DNA from: Bradyrhizobium cytisi
GTDB lineage: Bacteria; Pseudomonadota; Alphaproteobacteria; Rhizobiales; Xanthobacteraceae
DNA length: 64,000 bases
Assembly: GCF_008123515.1 (NCBI RefSeq)
Contig: NZ_VSSR01000032.1
Coordinates: forward strand, 85,871 to 149,870
Direction: 5' to 3'
In this document: piece by piece, positions 1 to 7,624 of the stretch
How the letters are laid out: every line of letters begins with the position of its first letter
Numbering within the stretch: the stretch's first letter is position 1
Made by a program: the position numbers and the translations under genes
The notes under the pieces: model-generated
Told to the model about the DNA's origin: nothing
Databases searched by the model: none
The model's input: only the letters and a program-made list of their open reading frames with translations

Positions 1-53
1 GGTCCTTATTGATCCAAATCATTGATCCAAGTCCTCATTGATCCATGTCCTTG
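1..53. repeat. short tandem repeat over the arsR 3' end
   Basis: Two near-identical 16-base units (GTCCTYATTGATCCAW, at 2-17 and 31-46) flank a shorter copy (20-30). The stop codon of the ArsR gene (complement of 35-37) lies inside the second unit, so the repeat sets the last codons of the protein. Similar short tandem repeats sit at two other gene ends in this window (8917-9000 and 58893-58944). Confidence 0.6.
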
Positions 54-349
54 AGGAGATCGGCGAGTGCTTCCATGCGCTTCGGCCAGTAGGCGCGGTA
101 GCGCGCAAGCCATGCCCCGATGGCCACGATCCCGTCCGGGTCGACTGCGTAATTCACAAAACGGCCCTGCCGCTGTTCGCGCACCAGGCCAGCCGCGCGC
201 AGCACCGAAAGGTGCTGCGACATCGCCGGCTGGCTGATCTCCAAGCCGTCGCGCAAAGCGCTGGCATTCAGGCTGCCACCAGCGAGCTTCTCAAAGACTT
301 TACGGCGGGTCGGGTCGGCCAGCGCCTTGAAGATATCGGCTTCGATCAT
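35..349 (-). CDS. ArsR-family winged-helix transcriptional regulator
   Basis: A 104-residue protein with the compact ArsR/SmtB layout: an N-terminal helix starting MIEADIFKALADPTRR, then a winged helix-turn-helix (about residues 28-72) with the recognition-helix motif SQPAMSQHLSVLRAAGLV. I see no metal-binding cysteine motif, so it resembles the metal-free ArsR subgroup often found next to an SRPBCC (AHSA1-like) gene. Any such partner would lie beyond the window edge, and this is inferred. The start at 349 is just downstream of a palindrome (352-379) that fits an autoregulatory operator. No clear Shine-Dalgarno sequence is visible, so the message may be leaderless. The gene follows amtB on the same strand with a 41-base gap. 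Confidence 0.88.
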   Translation of the reverse strand: MIEADIFKALADPTRRKVFEKLAGGSLNASALRDGLEISQPAMSQHLSVLRAAGLVREQRQGRFVNYAVDPDGIVAIGAWLARYRAYWPKRMEALADLLKDMDQ

Positions 350-351
350 GC

Positions 352-379
352 CAACACATAAGCACGTACTTATGTGTTG
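352..379. promoter_or_regulatory. 28-base palindrome, probable ArsR operator
   Basis: The arms C-AACACATAAG and CTTATGTGTT-G flank a six-base centre. Only one base pair in the centre breaks the symmetry. The site lies 2 bases upstream of the ArsR start and 11 bases beyond the amtB stop. Position and symmetry fit a homodimeric regulator repressing its own gene; binding is inferred. Confidence 0.65.
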
Positions 380-390
380 CGCAAGCCCGA

Positions 391-1692
391 TTACTGAAGC
401 GCCTCGCCGTGCTGCGAGATATCGAGGCCCTCGAGCTCGTGCTCGCGCGACACGCGCAGGGGCACGAACAGGCCGACCAGCTTGAGCAGGACAAAGCTCA
501 CGCCCGCCGACCAGACGAAGGTGACGGCGACGCCGTAAAGCTGGATCAGCAGCTGCTGCGGATGGCCCTCGAGCAGGCCGGCCGTGCCGCCGATCGCGCT
601 GGTCGCGAACACGCCGGCGAGCAGCGTGCCGGTCAGTCCGCCGATGCCGTGGACGCCGAACACGTCGAGCGAATCGTCGTAGTCGAAGCGGTGCTTCAGC
701 CACGTGCAGGCCCAGTAGCAGATCCCGCCCGCGGCGATGCCGATGACGATGCCGTGCCACGGCGCGACGAAGCCGGAAGCCGGCGTGATGGTGCCGAGGC
801 CTGCCACTGCGCCCGAGATCATGCCGAGCACTGAGGGCTTGCGCCGCGTCGACCATTCGATCGCGCCCCAGGTCAGCGCGCCGGAGCAGGCCGCCAGATG
901 CGTCGCGATGATCGCCATCACCGCGCGCGAATTGGCAGCACCGGCCGAGCCGCCGTTGAAGCCGAACCAGCCGACCCACAGCAGGCCGGTGCCCATCACC
1001 GCGAGCGAAAGATCGAACGGTGACAGATTTTCGGTGCCGTAGCCGTGCCGGCGTCCCATCACCTTCGCCGCCACGAGGCCGCCGGTGCCGGCCGACAGAT
1101 GCACGACGAGGCCGCCGGCGAAATCCAGCACGCCCATGCTGTTGAGGAAGCCGCCGCCCCACACCCAATGTGCCAGTGGAATGTAGACGAAGATGAACCA
1201 GGCGACCGAGAACAGCAGATAGGCGGAGAAACGCATCCGGTCGGCGACCGAGCCCGCCACCAGCGCCACCGTGATGATGGCGAACGTCATCTGGTACAGC
1301 ATGAACAGCGCTTCCGGGATCGTCTTCGCTGCCGGGTTGACGCTGTCCATGGTCATGCCGGCGAGGAACCAGCGGTCGAGTGAACCGATCCACGGCCCGC
1401 CGCCGACGAAGCACAGCGAATAGCCGAACGCGACCCAGAGAATGGAGATGATCGTCACCGCGGCAAGGCTTTGCGCCATGGTCGCGAGCACGTTCTTCTT
1501 GCGCACCATGCCGGAATAGAACAGCGCAAGCCCTGGGATCGTCATCATCAGCACCAGCGCGGTGGCGACGATCATCCAGGCAGTGTCGGCGGTGTTGATC
1601 TCGGAGCCTGCGGCGTGCGCCGGCGACGCCATGACCAAAGCAAATCCGATCGGCGCAGCCATAGCAGCTGCGCGGCGTAACAATCCCGCCAT
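391..1692 (-). CDS. amtB: ammonium transporter AmtB with signal peptide
   Basis: Amt/Rh-family inner-membrane ammonium channel, 433 residues. A signal peptide (about 1-27, ending SPAHA) precedes eleven predicted membrane helices, the usual layout for this family. The two pore histidines are visible: H198 in VVHLSAG and H348 in FGVHGIGG. The phenylalanine-gate segment around WVAFGYSL is also present. I chose the start at 1692, behind a GGGGGG stretch, over the upstream ATG at 1758, which would bury the signal peptide. The gene follows glnK on the same strand, the conserved pairing in which GlnK plugs the channel when nitrogen is plentiful. A dispersed repeat (1768-1836) lies between the two genes. 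Confidence 0.96.
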   Translation of the reverse strand: MAGLLRRAAAMAAPIGFALVMASPAHAAGSEINTADTAWMIVATALVLMMTIPGLALFYSGMVRKKNVLATMAQSLAAVTIISILWVAFGYSLCFVGGGPWIGSLDRWFLAGMTMDSVNPAAKTIPEALFMLYQMTFAIITVALVAGSVADRMRFSAYLLFSVAWFIFVYIPLAHWVWGGGFLNSMGVLDFAGGLVVHLSAGTGGLVAAKVMGRRHGYGTENLSPFDLSLAVMGTGLLWVGWFGFNGGSAGAANSRAVMAIIATHLAACSGALTWGAIEWSTRRKPSVLGMISGAVAGLGTITPASGFVAPWHGIVIGIAAGGICYWACTWLKHRFDYDDSLDVFGVHGIGGLTGTLLAGVFATSAIGGTAGLLEGHPQQLLIQLYGVAVTFVWSAGVSFVLLKLVGLFVPLRVSREHELEGLDISQHGEALQ

Positions 1693-1767
1693 GTCATTCC
1701 CCCCGGGCATCAATTGACGTCGCACGCTGTGGCATCGTTGCCCGGTGCGATCGAACAAGGCTGTATC

Positions 1768-1836
1768 AGAGCGTTTTCGAGCGAAGTGGATACCGGTTCG
1801 CGTGAAGAAAACGCGTCAAGACAAGAAGTTTAGAGC
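1768..1836. repeat. dispersed intergenic repeat, copy A
   Basis: About 69 bases starting AGAGCGTTTTCGAGCGAAGT. It matches, with few differences, the reverse complement of 57858-57954. The glnK stop codon (complement of 1830-1832) falls inside it. Compared with copy B it lacks the hairpin part built on GTTCCGAT/ATCGGAAC. It is probably a short non-autonomous palindromic element typical of this group of bacteria (inference). Confidence 0.7.
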
Positions 1837-2168
1837 GCGTCGCTGTCGGTCTCGCCGGTGCGGATGCGCAGCGCGTGGTCGATCGGCGTGACGAAGATCT
1901 TGCCGTCGCCGATCTGCCCGGTGCGGGCGGTCGCGGTGATCACGGCGACCGCCTTGTCGGCGACGTCGGAGGCGACCGCGATCTCGATCCGCAGCTTCGG
2001 CAGGAAGTTCACGACATATTCCGCGCCGCGATAGATCTCGGTGTGACCCTTCTGGCGGCCATAGCCCTTCACCTCGGTCACGGTCATGCCGTGGACGCCG
2101 ATCGCCGTCAGGGCCTGACGGACCTCATCGAGCTTGAAAGGTTTGATGATCGCGACGACAAGTTTCAT
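1830..2168 (-). CDS. glnK: nitrogen regulatory protein P-II (GlnK)
   Basis: A 112-residue P-II trimer subunit. It starts MKLVVAIIKPFKLDEV and carries the T-loop tyrosine Y51 (EIYRGAEY), the site of reversible uridylylation by GlnD. The C-terminal signature is TGQIGDGKIFV. P-II proteins sense 2-oxoglutarate, ATP/ADP and glutamine status and regulate AmtB, GlnE and the NtrB/NtrC pair. The position directly upstream of amtB marks this copy as GlnK rather than the glnA-linked GlnB. Such operons are commonly NtrC/sigma-54 dependent, but I could not find a correctly spaced -24/-12 element on this strand. Confidence 0.96.
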   Translation of the reverse strand: MKLVVAIIKPFKLDEVRQALTAIGVHGMTVTEVKGYGRQKGHTEIYRGAEYVVNFLPKLRIEIAVASDVADKAVAVITATARTGQIGDGKIFVTPIDHALRIRTGETDSDAL

Positions 2169-2403
2169 GGTCAGGCCTGTTTCCCGGGATGCGCCGCGCC
2201 GTATGTCCCCGGCGCTGCGTCAATTTGGCATCTTTCCGGGCAAATGGCACAAAAAACTTGCAGGTTGAAGCGGAAAAACGTTCGGAGGTGTGAACGGCCG
2301 CCTCTGTACAGGGCAGCCGTTCATCCTTCACAATGCATTTTTGGCATGGATGTGGTGAACCCGCACCTGCCCAGCGGTACAAAAGTATTTTGGGGGGCGC
2401 GTC

Positions 2404-3291
2404 ATGGCGAGTTGGTTCTACGCATCCGAAGGCAAGCAGCAGGGGCCCTACCCGGAGGGACAGTTCCGCGACCTCATTACCCAGGGCGTCGTGCGCGGCG
2501 ATACGCTGGTGTGGTCCGAGGGCATGGCGGGCTGGCAGAAGGCGGCCGAAATTCCGGGATTGATTGGTGGCGGCGCGCCGCCGATCACTCCGGCCGGAGG
2601 GCCGCCGATGATGGGCGGCGGTGGCTATACCGGTGCGGGTAGCGCTGCCGGCGGATCGCTGTCGGTCGATTTCGGTATCCTCGACTTCACCTGGCGAACG
2701 CTGGTGATGCTGATCGGCTCGTGCTTCATCATCCCGATTCCGTGGCTGTTCGTCTGGTACACGCAATGGATCGTGTCCTGCGTGAGGGTCCCGGGCCGGC
2801 CGAACCTCTCCTTCACCGGCACTGCCATGGCGATCGTGCCGTGGTTCTTCGGCTTCATCGTTCTGGCGATTGTCGTCGGCTACACCGGCATCCAGATTTT
2901 GAGCACGGCACTCTACATCGCCCAGATCGTTCTCTACTGGATGCTGCTGAAATGGATGGTCGCGAACATCGCCTCCAACGGGCAGCCGGTCGGCCTGAGC
3001 TTCACCGGTTCGGTGCTGGGCTATATCGGCTGGAACCTGCTGTTCGCGATCTCCATCATCACCATCATTGGATGGGCCTGGGTCGCCGCAGCCCAGCTGC
3101 GTTGGGTCTATCGCAACATCCAGGGCACGCGGCGCGAGATCATCTTCAGGGGCAGCGGGCTCGGGATTCTCTGGCGCGGGATCGTGGCGGCGATCCTGTG
3201 CGGCTTCATCATCCCGATCCCGTGGGTCTATCGCTGGATCATGAACTGGTTCGCATCCCAGACCGAGCTCGCGCCGCGCGGGTCGCTCTAG
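2404..3291 (+). CDS. GYF_2-domain membrane protein
   Basis: A 295-residue protein with two parts. Residues 1-55 form a GYF_2 (DUF4339) domain (WFYASEGKQQGPYPEGQF, then LVWSEGMAGWQ), a small fold that in this family usually sits next to membrane segments. A glycine/proline-rich linker (about 55-80) follows. The rest holds about six hydrophobic helices, two of them with the near-identical motif FIIPIPW (about residues 102 and 268), which suggests an internal duplication. The membrane part loosely resembles DUF898/YjgN-type proteins, but I cannot name a function. A GGGGGG ribosome-binding stretch precedes the ATG. The gene is convergent with tesB, with only 3 bases between the stops. Confidence 0.85.
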   Translation: MASWFYASEGKQQGPYPEGQFRDLITQGVVRGDTLVWSEGMAGWQKAAEIPGLIGGGAPPITPAGGPPMMGGGGYTGAGSAAGGSLSVDFGILDFTWRTLVMLIGSCFIIPIPWLFVWYTQWIVSCVRVPGRPNLSFTGTAMAIVPWFFGFIVLAIVVGYTGIQILSTALYIAQIVLYWMLLKWMVANIASNGQPVGLSFTGSVLGYIGWNLLFAISIITIIGWAWVAAAQLRWVYRNIQGTRREIIFRGSGLGILWRGIVAAILCGFIIPIPWVYRWIMNWFASQTELAPRGSL

Positions 3292-3294
3292 CGA

Positions 3295-4158
3295 TCAGCT
3301 CCTCCGCTCGCGCACCGAGCCTTCCTGCGCGACGGAGGCGACCAGTGTGCCGTCGGGCTTGAAGATCGAGCCGCGGGTCAAGCCGCGGCCGCCTTGGGCG
3401 CTCGGCGAATCCTGCGCGTAGAGCAGCCATTCGTCGGCGCGGAACGGGCGGTGAAACCACATCGCGTGGTCGAGGCTCGCCGGCATCATGCGCTTGTCGA
3501 ACAGCGTGCGGCCGTAGCGCGCCATGATGGCGTCGAGCAGCGAGAAGTCCGAGGCATAGGCGAGAGCGCACATGTGCAGCGCCGGATCGTCCGGCAGCGT
3601 CGCCGCCGTCCTGATCCAGACATGGATACGGCCGTCCTCTATCTTCTGGCCGAAATAACGGCCGAGCTCGACCGGGCGCAGCTCGATCGGGCGATCCGAT
3701 TCGTAGTAGCGGCGGATGAAGTCCGGCATCTCGCGGAACATCGGCTGCTTTGCCACCTCCTCCGCCGTCAGCTTTTCCGGCGGCGGCACCTCGGGCATCT
3801 TCTCCTGGTGGTCGAACGCGGTCTCCTCCTCGGCATGGAATGACACCATGATCGAGAAGATCGCATTGCCATGCTGGATCGCGGTGACGCGGCGCGTCGA
3901 ATAGCTCTTGCCGTCGCGCAGCCGTTCGACCTGGTAGATGATCGGGATCTGCGGATCGCCCGGCAGGATGAAATAGCAATGCAGCGAATGCGGCAGCCGG
4001 CCCTCGACGGTGCGGCAGGCCGCGACCATCGCCTGTCCGATCACCTGCCCGCCGAACACCCGCTGCCAGCTCGTCTTCGGGCTGTTGCCGCGGAACAAGT
4101 TCACCTCGAGCTGCTCGAGATCGAGGATCGAGATCAGGTCGATCAGGCCTTTGGACAT
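3295..4158 (-). CDS. tesB: acyl-CoA thioesterase II (TesB)
   Basis: A 287-residue double-hotdog thioesterase that hydrolyses medium- and long-chain acyl-CoA to free fatty acid and CoA. The start MSKGLIDLISILDLEQLE matches the usual TesB N-terminus, so I trimmed a longer reading frame running back to 4833 over the neighbouring gene. Conserved TesB blocks seen: QRVFGGQVIGQAMVAA (about 32-47), HSLHCYFILPGD (58-69) and LDHAMWFHRPFRADEWLLY (229-247), where the conserved catalytic Asp/Thr/Gln network is expected. The gene is divergent from the UbiH-type gene across about 140 bases. Confidence 0.95.
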   Translation of the reverse strand: MSKGLIDLISILDLEQLEVNLFRGNSPKTSWQRVFGGQVIGQAMVAACRTVEGRLPHSLHCYFILPGDPQIPIIYQVERLRDGKSYSTRRVTAIQHGNAIFSIMVSFHAEEETAFDHQEKMPEVPPPEKLTAEEVAKQPMFREMPDFIRRYYESDRPIELRPVELGRYFGQKIEDGRIHVWIRTAATLPDDPALHMCALAYASDFSLLDAIMARYGRTLFDKRMMPASLDHAMWFHRPFRADEWLLYAQDSPSAQGGRGLTRGSIFKPDGTLVASVAQEGSVRERRS

Positions 4159-4297
4159 CGGATTCAGCTTTCGCATCGTCAGTGCCGGCTCGCTGCTCCG
4201 GAATGACACAATGGGGCGTTCCGCCCTTGTTTCACCGCACTGTTTCGCCCACCTCAAGTCTGCTAGCAAGTCCAAGAATTGGCCGGGAATTTTTTGT

Positions 4298-5515
4298 ATG
4301 TCACAGAGTAGCATAGTCATTGGCGGCGGCGCGTTTGCCGGCCTGGCGCTCGCGCTGGCGCTGCGCCAAGGGCTCGGATCCGAGATTCCCGTCATCGTCG
4401 CCGACCCCGCGCTCGCCACACGGCCGAGCCGCGATCCCCGCGCGACCGCCATCGTCGCGGCCTGCCGCCGGCTGTTCGAGGCGCTCGACGCCTGGGACGA
4501 TGTCAAGGCTGAGGCCCAGCCGATCCTCGACATGGTCGTCACCGATTCCAAGCTCGAGGACGCCACGCGTCCGGCATTCCTGAATTTCGCCGGCGATGTC
4601 GCGCCCGGCGAGCCCTTTGCGCACATGGTCGAGAACCGCCGCCTGATCGATGCACTGGTTGTCCGCGCCGAAGCTGAAGGCATCGATCTTCGCGCGACGA
4701 CCGTTGCGTCGTACGATACCAGCGCCGGCGGCATTGACGTCATGCTCGGCGATGGCAGCAGGATTGCCGCAAGCCTGTTGGTCGCGGCCGATGGTGCCAA
4801 GTCAAAGCTGCGCGAGCGCGCCGGCATCGCCACCCATGGCTGGGAATACGATCAATCCGGCATCGTCGTCACCGTCGGCCACGAGCGCGATCACGAAGGC
4901 CGCGCCGAAGAGCACTTTTTGCCCGCGGGTCCGTTTGCGATCCTGCCGTTGACCGGCAAGCGATCGTCGCTGGTGTGGACCGAGCGCCGCGCAGAGGCCG
5001 CGCGCATCATTGGCTTAAGCGAAGAAGAGTTTCACGGCGAGCTCGAGCAGCGCTTTGGTTTGCATCTCGGTGAGGTGAAGGCGCTCGACAAGCCGCGCGC
5101 GTTCCCGTTGTCCTATTTCGTGGCGCGCTCCTTCGTGGCCGAGCGCCTGGCGCTGGTCGGCGATTCCGCGCACGTCATTCATCCCATCGCCGGACAGGGC
5201 CTCAACATGGGGCTGAAGGATGTCGCCGCACTGGCCGAGGTCGTGGTCGATGCCGCGCGGCTCGGCATGGATCTCGGTGGCGCCGACGTGCTCGATCGCT
5301 ACCAGCGCTGGCGCCGTTTCGACACCATGGCGATGGGCGTCGCCACCAACTCGCTCAACTTCCTGTTCTCGAACAAGTCGACATTGCTGCGCTCGTTGCG
5401 CGACATCGGCCTCGGCATCGTCGACCGCACCCCGCCGCTGAAAAATCTCTTCATCCGCCAGGCGGCGGGCTTGACGGGTGAGATACCGAAGTTGCTGAAG
5501 GGCGAGGCGCTGTGA
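4298..5515 (+). CDS. UbiH/UbiF/COQ6-family FAD hydroxylase
   Basis: A 405-residue class A flavin monooxygenase of the ubiquinone-biosynthesis hydroxylase family. The FAD/dinucleotide fold is at the N-terminus (VIGGGAFAGLALALAL, residues 7-22). The second FAD motif LVGDSAHVIHPIAGQGLN lies near residues 285-302. The family hydroxylates the aromatic ring of ubiquinone precursors with O2 and NAD(P)H at the inner membrane. I cannot tell from sequence alone which ring position this paralogue acts on (UbiH, UbiF or UbiL type). I chose the ATG at 4298 because the FAD motif follows at once; an upstream in-frame extension to 4010 is shadow sequence over tesB. Confidence 0.92.
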   Translation: MSQSSIVIGGGAFAGLALALALRQGLGSEIPVIVADPALATRPSRDPRATAIVAACRRLFEALDAWDDVKAEAQPILDMVVTDSKLEDATRPAFLNFAGDVAPGEPFAHMVENRRLIDALVVRAEAEGIDLRATTVASYDTSAGGIDVMLGDGSRIAASLLVAADGAKSKLRERAGIATHGWEYDQSGIVVTVGHERDHEGRAEEHFLPAGPFAILPLTGKRSSLVWTERRAEAARIIGLSEEEFHGELEQRFGLHLGEVKALDKPRAFPLSYFVARSFVAERLALVGDSAHVIHPIAGQGLNMGLKDVAALAEVVVDAARLGMDLGGADVLDRYQRWRRFDTMAMGVATNSLNFLFSNKSTLLRSLRDIGLGIVDRTPPLKNLFIRQAAGLTGEIPKLLKGEAL

Positions 5516-5543
5516 GCTACTCGCCATTCCCTGTTCGCTATCC

Positions 5544-5741
5544 TCAATCGATCTTGCGCGCCTCTTCCGGCAGCATGATCGGGATGCCGTCGCGGATCGG
5601 GTAAGCGAGCCTGGCGCTGCGCGAGATCAGCTCCTGCTTGGCGGAATCGAATTCCAGCGGGCCCTTGGTCAGCGGGCAGACCAGGATCTCCAGCAGTTTT
5701 GGATCGACGCTAGGTTCGGGGCGTTCGGTGGGCGCGTTCAT
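5544..5741 (-). CDS. Trm112-family small protein (YcaR-like)
   Basis: A 65-residue protein with the Trm112/UPF0434 pattern: LLEILVCPLTKGPLEFD, SRSARLAYPIRDGIPIMLPEEAR. Eukaryotic Trm112 activates methyltransferases. The bacterial role is not settled. Only one cysteine of the canonical zinc-ribbon set is present (C in ILVCP), as in many bacterial members. The gene is convergent with the UbiH-type gene. The 28-base gap between stops holds a GCCATTCCCTGTTCGCTA-type sequence that resembles the element at 20147-20226. Confidence 0.9.
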   Translation of the reverse strand: MNAPTERPEPSVDPKLLEILVCPLTKGPLEFDSAKQELISRSARLAYPIRDGIPIMLPEEARKID

Positions 5742-5810
5742 CAGGATCTCCGGCGATCGGTTGCATGTAGCATAGAAAATCGCCTCCGCCCATTGCGGCG
5801 GCCGGAGCGT

Positions 5811-6341
5811 TCAGGTGGAAATCATCTTCTGGATCTCGTCGAGCAGGCCCTGGAGCCGCGCGGGCGGCACCGGCGGGCCCGACAGCGCGAAGCCGAGGAA
5901 GGTCCAGTACAGGATCTGCGCTCGTCCTTGCGCGGTTGCCGCGGAGAATCCGCGTCGTTGCAGCAGCGCCTCGATATAGTCGAGCCTGCGGCGGTCGATG
6001 GCCCGGACGGCCGCTTGCGCCGCCGGATCGAACGCCGCCCAGTTGCGCACCGCGCGCTCCAGATCGAGCCGGGCGCCAAAAGTCCTGCGCAGCAGCGCCG
6101 TCAGCGCCTCGTCGGTGTCGGCCTCGACACCAGCGATGATCTCTTCGGCCGCGATCTCGCGCCAGCGTTTCAGCACGGCCGCATGGAACGCGCCGAGATC
6201 GGCAAAATGCCAGTAAAAACTGCCGCGGGAAACGCCGATGGCCTTTGCCAACGGATCGGCCTTCAGCGCGGTGAAGCCGCTTTTGGTGAGCGCCTTGAGG
6301 CCCTCCTTGATCCAGTCGTCGGCGCGGAGCTGGTCGGTCAT
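5811..6341 (-). CDS. TetR/AcrR-family transcriptional regulator
   Basis: A 176-residue regulator from the ATG at 6341. An alternative ATG at 6365 would put the start codon inside an operator-like palindrome, so I prefer the shorter form. The N-terminal TetR helix-turn-helix (about residues 10-52) includes SGFTALKADPLAKAIGVSRGSFYWHF, the standard TetR signature (first 20 residues SGFTALKADPLAKAIGVSRG). The C-terminal part is the ligand/dimer domain, with no recognised ligand. It is divergent from the small membrane protein gene at 6433, and two similar palindromes (6364-6377 and 6409-6422) occupy the space between them. Confidence 0.9.
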   Translation of the reverse strand: MTDQLRADDWIKEGLKALTKSGFTALKADPLAKAIGVSRGSFYWHFADLGAFHAAVLKRWREIAAEEIIAGVEADTDEALTALLRRTFGARLDLERAVRNWAAFDPAAQAAVRAIDRRRLDYIEALLQRRGFSAATAQGRAQILYWTFLGFALSGPPVPPARLQGLLDEIQKMIST

Positions 6342-6363
6342 GTCAGGTTCCGAAATTTTTACC

Positions 6364-6377
6364 ATACACTAGTGTAT
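6364..6377. promoter_or_regulatory. perfect palindrome, probable TetR operator 1
   Basis: ATACACTAGTGTAT is a perfect 14-base inverted repeat in the divergent promoter region of the TetR gene. A weaker relative, GTACACAGATGTAT, lies at 6409-6422 with its centre 45 bases away. TetR dimers typically bind such sites next to their own gene; the assignment is by position. Confidence 0.65.
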
Positions 6378-6408
6378 TGACAGGTGTCGCGCCAGCGCCT
6401 ATCTCACC

Positions 6409-6422
6409 GTACACAGATGTAT
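6409..6422. promoter_or_regulatory. imperfect palindrome, probable TetR operator 2
   Basis: GTACACAGATGTAT shares TACAC and TGTAT half-sites with the perfect palindrome at 6364-6377. It ends one base before the GGAGG ribosome-binding site (6423-6427) of the downstream gene, so a bound dimer would block that transcript. Confidence 0.5.
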
Positions 6423-6432
6423 GGAGGCCCCG

Positions 6433-6783
6433 ATGCGTGATCTCTTGCTCCAGTGCGCCGGAATCCTCGCCATATTGGTGGCCCTCGTCCACGGCATCCT
6501 CGGCGAGACCAAGGTCTTTCCCCGCGCCACGATCGAGCCACCGCGGCTCCGCACCCTGATCCGCCTGGTCTGGCAGGCCTCGACGGTCGCGTGGATCGGC
6601 TGCGGCATGCTCCTGATCGCGACGCCGTGGATGGAGTCCGCGCCGGCGCGCCGCTGGATCGTCATCACCATGGTCTGCGTGTTCGGCTTCTCTGCCTGCG
6701 CCAACGCATGGGCGACACGCGGCCGGCACTTTGGCTGGATGGCGCTGAGTGTGGTCGTGGTGATGGCGGTGGCCGGCTACTGA
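6433..6783 (+). CDS. small four-helix membrane protein, function unknown
   Basis: A 116-residue integral membrane protein. Hydrophobic stretches cover about residues 3-22, 45-65, 75-90 and 98-115. Charged loops include GETKVFPRATIEPPRLR. A strong GGAGG (6423-6427), five bases upstream, fixes the ATG at 6433 over the in-frame ATG at 6421. I do not recognise a named family with certainty. Its place behind the TetR operators suggests it is the regulator's main target, perhaps with the crotonase and reductase genes that follow on the same strand (40-base gap, then 3 bases). Confidence 0.8.
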   Translation: MRDLLLQCAGILAILVALVHGILGETKVFPRATIEPPRLRTLIRLVWQASTVAWIGCGMLLIATPWMESAPARRWIVITMVCVFGFSACANAWATRGRHFGWMALSVVVVMAVAGY

Positions 6784-6823
6784 CGCCGGAACGGCCGGTC
6801 ACGCATTCGAGTGGAGCGGTGTC

Positions 6824-7621
6824 ATGGAAGATCGTGTTCGGCTGACCATCGTGGACGGCGTGGCCCATGTCCGGCTCAATCGCCCGGACAAGATGAATGC
6901 TCTCGACCCCGCGATGTTCGAGGCGCTCATCGCGGCCGGAACGCAGCTCGGTGCGCGCAGGGAGGTCCGCGCCGTCATTCTCTCCGGCGAAGGGCGGGCG
7001 TTCTGCGCGGGCCTCGATCTGGACCGGCTTCTGGCGACGACGAAAGGCGATTCGCTGATCCCGTCAGCCGACCTGACACAGCGAAGCCACGGCATCGCAA
7101 ACTATGCGCAGCATCTCGTCTGGCTCTGGCGCGAGTTGCCAGTGCCGGTGATTGCCGCGGTCCATGGCGTCGCCTTCGGCGGTGGCTTCCAGCTCGCGCT
7201 CGGCGCGGACCTTCGCTATCTGGCGCCGGCGACACGGCTCGCCGTCATCGAGGCCAAATGGGGACTGGTGCCTGACATGGCCGGCACGCAGTTGATGCGC
7301 CACCTCGCCCGCGAAGATGTCGTGCGCGAGCTGACCTATACCGGCCGCGTGTTTTCGGCTGACGAAGCGCTGGCCTATGGTTTTGCGACAGGGCTTGCCG
7401 ACGATCCGCTGGCCGCCGCTTTGACAGTCGCGCACGAGATCGCAAGCCGCAGCCCCGATGCTGTCCGCGCCGCCAAGCGGCTCCTCAATCTCGCCGCGAC
7501 CTCGGACGTCGCCACAGGCCTCGCCGCCGAGACCGCCGAGCAGGCCGCGCTGCTCGGCACCCCCAATCATGTCGAGGCCGTCAGCAGCAATCTTGAGAAC
7601 CGCGCACCACGATGGAGGTGA
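6824..7621 (+). CDS. crotonase (enoyl-CoA hydratase/isomerase) family protein
   Basis: A 265-residue crotonase-fold protein. The acyl-CoA-binding segment is LSGEGRAFCAGLDLDRL and the oxyanion-hole glycine motif is VHGVAFGGGFQLALGAD. Aligned by eye with enoyl-CoA hydratase, the second catalytic glutamate is kept (IEAKWGLVPDMAGT) but the first is glutamine (GGFQLALGAD). It may therefore not be a classical hydratase; isomerase, hydrolase or other crotonase chemistry is possible. It lies three bases upstream of an NmrA-like reductase gene, so the two are probably co-transcribed, perhaps under the TetR protein at 5811-6341. Confidence 0.92.
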   Translation: MEDRVRLTIVDGVAHVRLNRPDKMNALDPAMFEALIAAGTQLGARREVRAVILSGEGRAFCAGLDLDRLLATTKGDSLIPSADLTQRSHGIANYAQHLVWLWRELPVPVIAAVHGVAFGGGFQLALGADLRYLAPATRLAVIEAKWGLVPDMAGTQLMRHLAREDVVRELTYTGRVFSADEALAYGFATGLADDPLAAALTVAHEIASRSPDAVRAAKRLLNLAATSDVATGLAAETAEQAALLGTPNHVEAVSSNLENRAPRWR

Positions 7622-7624
7622 AGC

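Noticed and set aside
2245..2262. sigma-54-like TGGCAC...TTGCA before the GYF gene and near glnK
   Set aside because: The distance between the conserved GG and GC is 12 bases instead of 10, and it faces away from glnK, so it is not a valid -24/-12 promoter for the nitrogen genes.
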